Assembly (NCBI GenBank): GCA_963625535.1
Contig: CAVFUK010000026.1
Location: 1 to 29,437, forward strand
Direction of reading: 5' to 3'
Length of the DNA stretch: 29,437 nt
Origin: Phocaeicola_A sp963625535
GTDB taxonomy: Bacteria; Bacteroidota; Bacteroidia; Bacteroidales; Bacteroidaceae
Made by a program: the position numbers and the translations under genes. This document shows, in pieces, positions 22,965-29,437 of the stretch (its first letter is position 1; every line of letters begins with the position of its first letter). The notes beneath the pieces were generated by a model. That model had not been told where the DNA came from. It ran no database searches and saw only the letters and a list, made by a program, of their open reading frames with translations.

Positions 22965-23962
22965 TGATTGATGGCATTTATCAGTTTATTGTTCTCCTCC
23001 GGCGTCTGCGTGGCGATGCGGAAAAAGCGATCGTCGAGTCCCTCGAAGTTGGAGGCATCCCTTATCAACAAACCATGCTCCTGCACAAGGTATTCCTTCA
23101 GCGCAGCGGCTTTGCCATAGCGCAGACGAGCCAATAGGAAATGGGTGTCGCTAGGCCACACCTCTATCAGTCCGGTGGACGACAAGGCTTGCTGCAACCT
23201 CTCCTTCTCACGCAAATAAGCAGCGAGGTCGAACGGCAGATTCATCTTTTGCTTGAGGGCATAGAAGCCGGTGGCGATGGCCAAGGCGTTGACCGACCAA
23301 GGCATGCGCCGGAGACGGATTTCCTGAAGCAAACGGTCACTGGCTGTCATATAGCCTAACCGTACCCCAGGGATGCTGTAGTGCTTGGTGAGCGAATGAA
23401 TCAGTATCACGTTGGGCAACTCCACGGCCTCCTTCACCGAGAAGGTTCGCTTCAAGGTAAACATCTCGTAGGATTGGTCGATGATGAATATCGTCTGCGG
23501 ATGTCGCTCGATGAGCCACTGTAGCGACTCCCGACTATGCACCTCTCCGGTGGGATTGTTGGGATTGCACAGCCACACCAACCGGGCTTCGGACGGTACC
23601 GCGTCAAGTGTGTAGAACGGCAGCACCCGATGGGCATGCATGCGACAGGCGTCGGCATATTCGCTGAAGGTGGGCATCAGCACGGCCGACTTGGCCTCAC
23701 GGAAGGTTTGGGCTATCATATAGATGGCCTCGGTAGCGCCGTTGGTGACGCAGACGTTGTCCGCACCGATGTGGAAGAAGTCGCCAAAGGCTTTCTCCAG
23801 CGAAGTGGGTACCGGTTCGGGGTAGCTAAAGAGTTTGTCGAGCTGGGTCTGAAGGTAAGCCTTCAGTGAGCCAACCTCGGGATAGTTATAGACATTGGAG
23901 CTGAAGTTGCCCTCTATCGGTCTTTCGTAGTTGTGTATGTCGTCGCCGTGTCCGTTAATCAT
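22946..23962 (-). CDS. cobD: L-threonine-O-3-phosphate decarboxylase CobD
   Basis: PLP enzyme of the aminotransferase I/II fold making (R)-1-amino-2-propanol phosphate for the nucleotide loop. 338 residues from the ATG at 23962, chosen because it begins MINGHGDDIHNYE, the usual CobD opening; a longer upstream reading has a poor leader and lies inside cbiP. PLP lysine K193 is in HSLTKHYSIPGVRLGY, with WLCNPNNPTGE at 130-140 and IIDQSYEMF at 160-168. A histidinol-phosphate aminotransferase reading is less likely given the cbiP and cbiB neighbours. No PduX-like threonine kinase gene is in the window. It overlaps cbiP by 8 bases. Confidence 0.92.
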   Translation of the reverse strand: MINGHGDDIHNYERPIEGNFSSNVYNYPEVGSLKAYLQTQLDKLFSYPEPVPTSLEKAFGDFFHIGADNVCVTNGATEAIYMIAQTFREAKSAVLMPTFSEYADACRMHAHRVLPFYTLDAVPSEARLVWLCNPNNPTGEVHSRESLQWLIERHPQTIFIIDQSYEMFTLKRTFSVKEAVELPNVILIHSLTKHYSIPGVRLGYMTASDRLLQEIRLRRMPWSVNALAIATGFYALKQKMNLPFDLAAYLREKERLQQALSSTGLIEVWPSDTHFLLARLRYGKAAALKEYLVQEHGLLIRDASNFEGLDDRFFRIATQTPEENNKLINAINQWIATV

Positions 23963-25451
23963 TGTCTTGAAGTATGCTATAGAGCCGTAGCAGGTCGATG
24001 TGTTTGCGCACGTGGTCTGCCAACAAGTCATATTGTTGTTCTTTATAGGTTTGATAGTCTGTTGCCGTCGCCGCCTGATCCGCCTCCCGCAAGTAGGGAG
24101 CGAGCAGGAACTCGATGACCGACGGATTGTCGAGGACGCCGTGTAGATAGGTGCCCATGCAGCGGTCGTCCACCCGATAGCCTTCGGCGGTGCCGTCCGT
24201 GAGGTGGTTCAGCGGAGCGTCCGCCGCACCCTCCATCGGCAAGGTACGGCCCATGTGTATCTCGTATCCGTCGCAGAGCGAGCCGGACTGCATGAAGCGG
24301 AACTGCACCCGGCGGGTGGTCTTCTCACCGCTCATGGTGGTGACGGTAGGGAGCAACCCCAGACCCGGCAGCGAGGAGATATCCCCTTCCACTCCATCGG
24401 GGTCGAGCACCTGCTGTCCCATTATCTGGTAGCCACCGCAGATGCCCAGCACGGTGGCTCCACGCCGGTGAGCCTTCAGTATGGCTTTGGCCGCCCCGTT
24501 GCGACGCAACTCGTAGAGGTCGCCCAAGGTGTTCTTGGTGCCGGGGATGAGGATGATGTCCGCCTTCTCCAGTTCTTCGGTATTGTTGGTGTAGAACAGG
24601 TGCACCCGCTCGTCCTGCTCCAGTCGGTTGAAGTCGGTGAAGTTGGAGATGTGGCGCAACAGGACGACAGCTATGTTTACCAATCCTTGCTGAGCCTGGA
24701 GCGACTTCTGGCGGAGCTCCACCGAGTCCTCCTCGTCGATGTGTATACTATTATAATAAGGTATAACTCCCAACACGGGGATGCCGCAGAGTTCCTCCAT
24801 CATCCGCACGCCTCTCTCGAAGAGGCGCAGGTCGCCCCGAAACTTGTTGATGAGTATGCCCTTTATCCGCTTGCGGTCTTCCTCGTCCTGCAGCATCACC
24901 GAACCGTAGACACTGGCGAACACACCACCGCGGTCGATGTCGCCCACCAGGATGACGTCCGCATCGGCATGGCGTGCCATGGACATGTTGACGACGTCCG
25001 CCTCCTTCAAGTTTATCTCGGAGATGCTGCCCGCTCCCTCCATCACGATGGGATTGTAGCGCTGACTCAATCGGTCAAAAGCGGCGTTTACCTCCCGACG
25101 CAACGCATCCCGGCTACCCTTCTTCAGGTAGTCGTATGCGCTCTGATGGCCTATAGGTTTGCCGTGGAGCACAATCTGCGAGGTATGGTCGGAGTTGGGT
25201 TTCAAGAGCAGCGGGTTCATGTCCGTGTGGCAAGGGACACCTGCGGCCTCGGCCTGCACGGCCTGTGCACGGCCTATCTCCAGTCCGTCGGGTGTGACGA
25301 AGGAGTTCAACGCCATGTTCTGTGCCTTGAAGGGTGCCGGTCGGTAGCCATCTTGCTTAAAGATACGGCACAACGCTGTGACTATGACGCTTTTGCCCAC
25401 GTCGCTACCCGTGCCTGCCAACAGTAGTGGATGTAATCTTTTACCATTCAT
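23955..25451 (-). CDS. cbiP: Cobyric acid synthase CbiP/CobQ
   Basis: Glutamine- and ATP-dependent enzyme amidating four side chains of adenosylcobyrinic acid a,c-diamide. 498 residues from the ATG at 25451. The N-terminal dethiobiotin-synthetase-like domain has P-loop LLAGTGSDVGKS at 10-21; DIDRGGVFAS at 171-180 and FRGD at 204-207 are family marks. The C-terminal class I glutaminase domain has C338 in LGICGGYQIMG and a His in GTYLHGVLDN. A reading starting at 25571 is rejected: it begins inside the terminator of the neighbouring gene. It leads cbiP-cobD-cbiB. A -7 element directly upstream suggests a very short leader and no riboswitch. Confidence 0.95.
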   Translation of the reverse strand: MNGKRLHPLLLAGTGSDVGKSVIVTALCRIFKQDGYRPAPFKAQNMALNSFVTPDGLEIGRAQAVQAEAAGVPCHTDMNPLLLKPNSDHTSQIVLHGKPIGHQSAYDYLKKGSRDALRREVNAAFDRLSQRYNPIVMEGAGSISEINLKEADVVNMSMARHADADVILVGDIDRGGVFASVYGSVMLQDEEDRKRIKGILINKFRGDLRLFERGVRMMEELCGIPVLGVIPYYNSIHIDEEDSVELRQKSLQAQQGLVNIAVVLLRHISNFTDFNRLEQDERVHLFYTNNTEELEKADIILIPGTKNTLGDLYELRRNGAAKAILKAHRRGATVLGICGGYQIMGQQVLDPDGVEGDISSLPGLGLLPTVTTMSGEKTTRRVQFRFMQSGSLCDGYEIHMGRTLPMEGAADAPLNHLTDGTAEGYRVDDRCMGTYLHGVLDNPSVIEFLLAPYLREADQAATATDYQTYKEQQYDLLADHVRKHIDLLRLYSILQDND

Positions 25452-25459
25452 ATCAACGG

Positions 25460-25467
25460 CAAAGGTA
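25460..25467 (-). promoter_or_regulatory. Promoter -7 element TACCTTTG for cbiP
   Basis: On the minus strand TACCTTTG matches TAnnTTTG exactly and ends only 8 bases before the cbiP ATG, so the transcript would be nearly leaderless. No good -33 element is seen. A promoter is expected here because a terminator lies just upstream (25525-25564). Confidence 0.45.
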
Positions 25468-25524
25468 GTAAATTCCACGGATTGGTATCCGCAGGCATAG
25501 GGAAAGAATAGCAGGGTGACGGAC

Positions 25525-25564
25525 AAAAAAAAACTCCCCGACAACCATTGCGGCCACCGGGGAG
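25525..25564 (-). terminator. Rho-independent terminator of the gyrA/TPR unit
   Basis: On the minus strand CTCCCCG (25564-25558) pairs with CGGGGAG (25540-25534) around a 17-base loop, and nine T residues follow directly (25533-25525). It begins 20 bases after the TPR gene's stop codon at 25585. Confidence 0.9.
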
Positions 25565-25584
25565 CTATCATATAAACATATTCA

Positions 25585-26829
25585 TTATTCCATCAGTTTC
25601 TCAATCTCCTTGAACTCAGCTTCCATACCGAGGTTGTAGTAGATGGTGTAGAGACCATTCATCCACAACTCTTTGTTGTCCGGTTTCAAGTCTCTTGCCT
25701 TCTCGTAGTAGGGTTTTGCTGACTCATAGTAAGCTTTGATCTTGGCCTGGTCCTCTTTGTACTTCGGATCGTTGAGGTCTGTTGTGGCCTTGCTTCCGTA
25801 GTCCAAGCCCTGCTGGCAGTAGCACAGACCGAGGTTAGAGTAAGCCTCTGCGTAAGCGGGGTCTTTGTCGATGGTACGTTTGTAAGCGTCGATGGCCTTC
25901 TCGTAGTCCTTCTTGTTCTGATAGAGGTAACCGAGCACGTAGAGCATGAACGGTGTCTCGCCACCCTTCTGAATCATCTGCTCTGTGAACTGAAGTGCCT
26001 CGTCGTACTTGCCGGCGTTTGAGTAGTAGTCGATGAGGTTACCAGAGAAGTAAGCGTAGTCGGGGTACTTCTCGATACCCTCCTTCAGGGTGTTCATCCA
26101 ATTGACTGTGTCACCGAGAGCTTTGTAAGCGGCAGACTGGAACTCCAGAGCGGCCTTACCATTATCCTTGCTCTTAGCGGCAATCGGGGTGAACTGAAGC
26201 ACTTTCTGGTAGTTAGCCTTCTCTACCTCGGCATTGTCCTTTGACGACTGAGCCATGCGGATGGCAGCCAACGAAGCATAGTATGCTATATCAGGAGCTA
26301 TGGTATCCGTTACAGCATAGTTTTCTTTCTCCAACAGAGGGCTGTTGGCAGAGTTGAGGTACATAGCGAAGAACTTGTAAGCGTCGGCATCGTTACCCTG
26401 ATTGAAGAGGTACACACCACCGTTAATCAAGTTCGGACGATCCATCTTCATAGACTCACCGTTGGCCTTGCGGTATCTGAGCTTCACTTTACCTTTAGCG
26501 TCGGGGATTTGCTCCAGTTTGTCGCACTCTGTGAAGAACTCGAACATCTTGTAGATGCTGTTGTACATCTTCATAGTATCAAAGGGTTGTTTCAGATAGC
26601 CCTTTGTGTTCTCCTCCTCGCTGATCTTCTTCTGGATGTATCCAGCTACGTTCCAAGTGCTGGCATCTTTCTTCATGGTCTCATCAGTCAAAGCTTGATT
26701 GATAAGTTTCTCAGCCTGGTCGAACTTCTTACTGTCGGCCAATGACTTTGCTTCCTTAACGGTCTTCACCTGTGCCGTAGCGAAACAGGAGACTGTCAAG
26801 AGCGCTGCTACGAATAAACCTTTTTTCAT
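25585..26829 (-). CDS. Exported TPR-repeat protein
   Basis: A 414-residue protein with a signal peptide (MKKGLFVAALLTVSCFATAQ, cleavage likely after ATA) and a mature chain that is mostly helical. Clear TPR units are at about 33-65, 245-280, 285-318 and 319-350, the best being DYEKAIDAYKRTIDKDPAYAE. The C-terminal part is Lys/Tyr/Glu-rich. It is probably periplasmic and mediates protein contacts; no enzyme motif is seen. It follows gyrA by 36 bases, an arrangement I recall from other Bacteroidales, and is probably co-transcribed with it, ending in the strong terminator downstream. Codon use is more AT-rich than in the carbohydrate genes. Confidence 0.88.
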   Translation of the reverse strand: MKKGLFVAALLTVSCFATAQVKTVKEAKSLADSKKFDQAEKLINQALTDETMKKDASTWNVAGYIQKKISEEENTKGYLKQPFDTMKMYNSIYKMFEFFTECDKLEQIPDAKGKVKLRYRKANGESMKMDRPNLINGGVYLFNQGNDADAYKFFAMYLNSANSPLLEKENYAVTDTIAPDIAYYASLAAIRMAQSSKDNAEVEKANYQKVLQFTPIAAKSKDNGKAALEFQSAAYKALGDTVNWMNTLKEGIEKYPDYAYFSGNLIDYYSNAGKYDEALQFTEQMIQKGGETPFMLYVLGYLYQNKKDYEKAIDAYKRTIDKDPAYAEAYSNLGLCYCQQGLDYGSKATTDLNDPKYKEDQAKIKAYYESAKPYYEKARDLKPDNKELWMNGLYTIYYNLGMEAEFKEIEKLME

Positions 26830-26865
26830 GTTCTTGCGAATTAAAAGTTACTAATTGTGTATATG

Positions 26866-29382
26866 TTATTCATTATTATTCTCTGTCGGAGCGCCTTCTG
26901 CCGGTGCCTCTTCTGTCAGGGTCTCTTCCTCCTCGGTCTCGGAACTTACCTTACATACCGAAGCGATGCGGTCGTTTCGCTTCTCGAGGTTGATGAGGCG
27001 TACGCCCTGTGTGGCACGTCCCATGACGCGGACATCGCTCACCTTCAGACGGATGGTGATGCCGGACTTGTTGATAATCATCAGGTCGTTGTCGTCCGTC
27101 ACCGATTTGATAGCTACCAATTTGCCCGTCTTGTCGGTGATATTGAGGGTCTTCACTCCCTTACCACCACGGTTGGTCACACGGTAGTCCTCGATGTCGG
27201 TGCGCTTGCCGTAGCCTTGCTCAGATACCACCATCACGGTCTCGGCCTCCTTGTCCTTGATGCAAACCATGCCGATGACTTCGTCGCCACAGTTCTCGTC
27301 GAGGGTCATACCCTTCACACCGGTTGCCGTACGTCCCATCTCGCGTACCTTGCTCTCGTGGAAGCGGATGGCGCGTCCATTGCGGTTGGCGAGGATAATC
27401 TCGTTGTCGCCGTTGGTCAGTCTCACGGCAATCACCTTGTCGTCCTCACGTATGGTGATGGCGTTCACACCGTTTTGGCGCGGACGGGAGTATTGCTCGA
27501 GCAGTGTCTTCTTCACCACACCGTTCTTGGTGCAGAATATCAAGTAGTGGCTGTTGATGAACTCAGCGTCGGTGAGGGTCTCCACGCGGATGAAGGCGTT
27601 GACAGCATCGCCCGACTCAATGTTGAGCAGGTTCTGGATGGCACGTCCCTTGGCGTTCTTGGTTCCCTCGGGTATCTCGTACACCTTCAGCCAGTAGCAG
27701 CGTCCCTTCTGGGTGAAGAAGAGCATGGTGTTGTGCATCGTGGCCGGATAGATGTACTCCACAAAATCGGCGTCGCGCGTCTCGGTACCCTTGGCACCTA
27801 CGCCGCCTTTCTTCTGTTGGCGGAACTCGCTGAGCGGAGTGCGCTTGATGTAACCCAAGTGAGAGATAGTGATCACCATCTCGTCGTTGGCATAGAAGTC
27901 TTCGGGGTTGAACTCCTCGGATGAGTATACAATTTGAGAACGTCTCTCGTCGCCGTACTTCTCTTTTACCTCTATCAGCTCGTCCTTGATAACCTGCTTG
28001 CAAAGCTCGTCGTCGGCAAGTATCTTCTCCAGGTAAGCGATTTGCTTCTCTATCTCCTCGTACTCGGCGTGCAACTTGTCCTGCATCAGACCGGTCAGCT
28101 GTCCGAGGCGCATGTCCACGATGGCTTTTGCCTGAACGTCCGACAAGTTGAAACGATTCATCAAGTTCTCGATGGCCTCGGCCGGTGTCTTGGCGGCGCG
28201 GATGATGTGTACCACCTCGTCGATGTTGTCCGACGCGATGATTAGACCTTCGAGGATGTGAGCTCTCTCGCGTGCCTTTTTCAGGTCGAACTGTGTGCGG
28301 CGAATCACCACCTCGTGACGGTGCTCCACGAAATACTGGATGCACTCCTTCAGGCTGAGGCTCTTCGGACGGCCATGCACCAGAGCGATGGTGTTGACAC
28401 TGAATGAGCTCTGCAGCGCCGTCATCTTATAGAGTTTGTTGAGCACCACGCTGGCGTTGGCATCGCGTTTCACATCCACCACGATGCGCATACCCTCGCG
28501 ATCGGACTCATCATTGGCGTTGGAGATGCCGTCAATCTTCTTTTCGTTCACCAGGTCGGCAATGTTCTTGATAAGCTCGGCCTTGTTGACATTGTAAGGT
28601 ATTTCGGTGACGACAATCTTGTCGTGTGTAGGACCAGACTCAATCTCTGCCTTGGCGCGCATCACCACGCGGCCGCGACCGGTCTCGTATGCCTCGCGCA
28701 CACCTTTTATACCATATATATATGCACCCGTCGGAAAATCGGGGGCTTTGACGTACTGCATCAGCTCGTCCAGTGTGATGTCGTTGTTGTCGATGTAGGC
28801 CACGCAGGCGTCTATCACCTCGCCCAGGTTGTGTGTGGGGATGTTTGTGGCCATACCTACGGCGATACCGGAGGCTCCGTTCACCAACAGGTTAGGAATG
28901 CGGGTAGGCATCACGGTAGGTTCCTGCAGGGTGTCGTCGAAGTTGTTTTGGAAATCCACAGTCTCTTTGTAGAGGTCCTGCATCATCTCCTCGCCCACCT
29001 TCTTCAGACGCGCCTCGGTGTAACGCATGGCGGCAGGACTGTCGCCGTCGACGGAACCGTAGTTTCCCTGTCCGTCGACCAAGGGATAACGCATACACCA
29101 GTCTTGAGCCATTCTTACCAAGGCTCCATATACTGAAGAATCGCCGTGTGGGTGATACTTACCAAGCACTTCACCGACAATTCTGGCAGATTTCTTATAA
29201 GGTTTATCGGAGGTGTTTCCCAATTCCATCATACCGTACAGAATACGTCTCTGAACCGGCTTAAAACCATCACGAACATCAGGAAGTGCACGTGCAACGA
29301 TCACTGACATGGAGTAGTCGATGTACGATGTCTTCATCTCCTCTTCGAGGTTGATTTTTATAATCCTATCTTGTTCAAGCAT
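26866..29382 (-). CDS. gyrA: DNA gyrase subunit A
   Basis: Breakage-reunion subunit of DNA gyrase, forming A2B2 with GyrB and introducing negative supercoils. 838 residues. The catalytic tyrosine is Y121 in AAMRYTEARL. The quinolone-determining region reads YHPHGDSSVYGALVRMAQ at 76-93 with D81 and S82 in the unmutated state. The C-terminal beta-pinwheel starts near 500; the GyrA box is a Bacteroidota-like variant, QQKKGGVGAKG near 539. An acidic tail (ETEEEETLTEEA) ends the protein. ATG at 29382 gives the usual start MLEQDRIIKINLEEEM. The 55 bases upstream are AT-rich and contain a near-match to a -7 element (TACTTTAG on the minus strand near 29430). Confidence 0.98.
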   Translation of the reverse strand: MLEQDRIIKINLEEEMKTSYIDYSMSVIVARALPDVRDGFKPVQRRILYGMMELGNTSDKPYKKSARIVGEVLGKYHPHGDSSVYGALVRMAQDWCMRYPLVDGQGNYGSVDGDSPAAMRYTEARLKKVGEEMMQDLYKETVDFQNNFDDTLQEPTVMPTRIPNLLVNGASGIAVGMATNIPTHNLGEVIDACVAYIDNNDITLDELMQYVKAPDFPTGAYIYGIKGVREAYETGRGRVVMRAKAEIESGPTHDKIVVTEIPYNVNKAELIKNIADLVNEKKIDGISNANDESDREGMRIVVDVKRDANASVVLNKLYKMTALQSSFSVNTIALVHGRPKSLSLKECIQYFVEHRHEVVIRRTQFDLKKARERAHILEGLIIASDNIDEVVHIIRAAKTPAEAIENLMNRFNLSDVQAKAIVDMRLGQLTGLMQDKLHAEYEEIEKQIAYLEKILADDELCKQVIKDELIEVKEKYGDERRSQIVYSSEEFNPEDFYANDEMVITISHLGYIKRTPLSEFRQQKKGGVGAKGTETRDADFVEYIYPATMHNTMLFFTQKGRCYWLKVYEIPEGTKNAKGRAIQNLLNIESGDAVNAFIRVETLTDAEFINSHYLIFCTKNGVVKKTLLEQYSRPRQNGVNAITIREDDKVIAVRLTNGDNEIILANRNGRAIRFHESKVREMGRTATGVKGMTLDENCGDEVIGMVCIKDKEAETVMVVSEQGYGKRTDIEDYRVTNRGGKGVKTLNITDKTGKLVAIKSVTDDNDLMIINKSGITIRLKVSDVRVMGRATQGVRLINLEKRNDRIASVCKVSSETEEEETLTEEAPAEGAPTENNNE

Positions 29383-29437
29383 TTAGAATATATATTAATG
29401 TGTATTTTTCTCGTCGATAAAAATCACGCTAAAGTAC

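Noticed and set aside
23963..24031. 23-residue N-terminal extension of cobD
   Set aside because: It lies inside cbiP, lacks conserved residues, and the ATG at 23962 starts the usual CobD sequence.
25452..25571. 40-residue N-terminal extension of cbiP, which looks hydrophobic
   Set aside because: It begins inside the rho-independent terminator of the TPR gene, and CbiP is cytosolic with its P-loop right after the ATG at 25451.
26866..29382. Glycine at GyrA residue 86, where E. coli has Asp87, as a quinolone-resistance change
   Set aside because: S82 and D81 are unmutated, and I believe Gly is normal at this position in Bacteroidales, so no resistance is inferred.

Overview
The window looks like a chromosomal segment of a Bacteroidales bacterium, probably Bacteroidaceae with a fairly GC-rich genome. 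The evidence is a gyrA with an acidic tail followed by a TPR protein, Bacteroidota-type TCS and carbohydrate proteins, many ATA/TAT codon islands, no obvious Shine-Dalgarno sequences, and several matches to the Bacteroidota -7 promoter element TAnnTTTG. I support 22 protein genes; about 95% of the window is coding. I saw no tRNA, rRNA, CRISPR array, insertion sequence or riboswitch, and no stretch over 300 bases without a gene.

Layout. (1) 62-1129: a Fic-domain protein with a C-terminal winged helix, lower in GC than its neighbours and convergent with the next block. (2) 9974 to 1090, minus strand: a tight five-gene run of a secreted pectinesterase-like beta-helix protein, a 1434-residue double sensor kinase, a response regulator, a short AbgT-like membrane protein and the alpha-ribazole phosphatase CobC. 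(3) 11353 to 10073, minus: a small acidic protein and a threonine aldolase, behind a well-formed promoter. (4) 19107 to 11563, minus: an operon of a secreted beta-helix protein (GH141-like), a GH31 alpha-xylosidase-like enzyme, a UroD-family methyltransferase, a corrinoid-binding protein and an SGLT-type sodium/sugar symporter, closed by a large hairpin terminator built from palindromic 22-bp repeats. (5) 19242-21566, plus: cobU-cobT-cobS, divergent from block 4. (6) 21645-21965: a small orphan protein with its own promoter. (7) 25451 to 22032, minus: cbiP-cobD-cbiB with overlapping ends. (8) 29382 to 25585, minus: gyrA and a TPR protein, ending in a rho-independent terminator.

How they work together. 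Blocks 5 and 7 plus cobC supply most of the late steps of cobalamin assembly: cobyric acid amidation, aminopropanol phosphate, cobinamide, nucleotide loop and dephosphorylation. Block 4 sits between them and encodes a corrinoid protein and a UroD-type methyltransferase inside a sugar-degradation operon. The most interesting reading is a corrinoid-dependent pathway that releases, imports and demethylates an O-methylated plant sugar, next to genes that make its cofactor. That is inference: neither the substrate nor a corrinoid reductive activase is visible here. A second theme is plant-pectin sensing: the double kinase and regulator sit directly downstream of a pectinesterase-like secreted protein.
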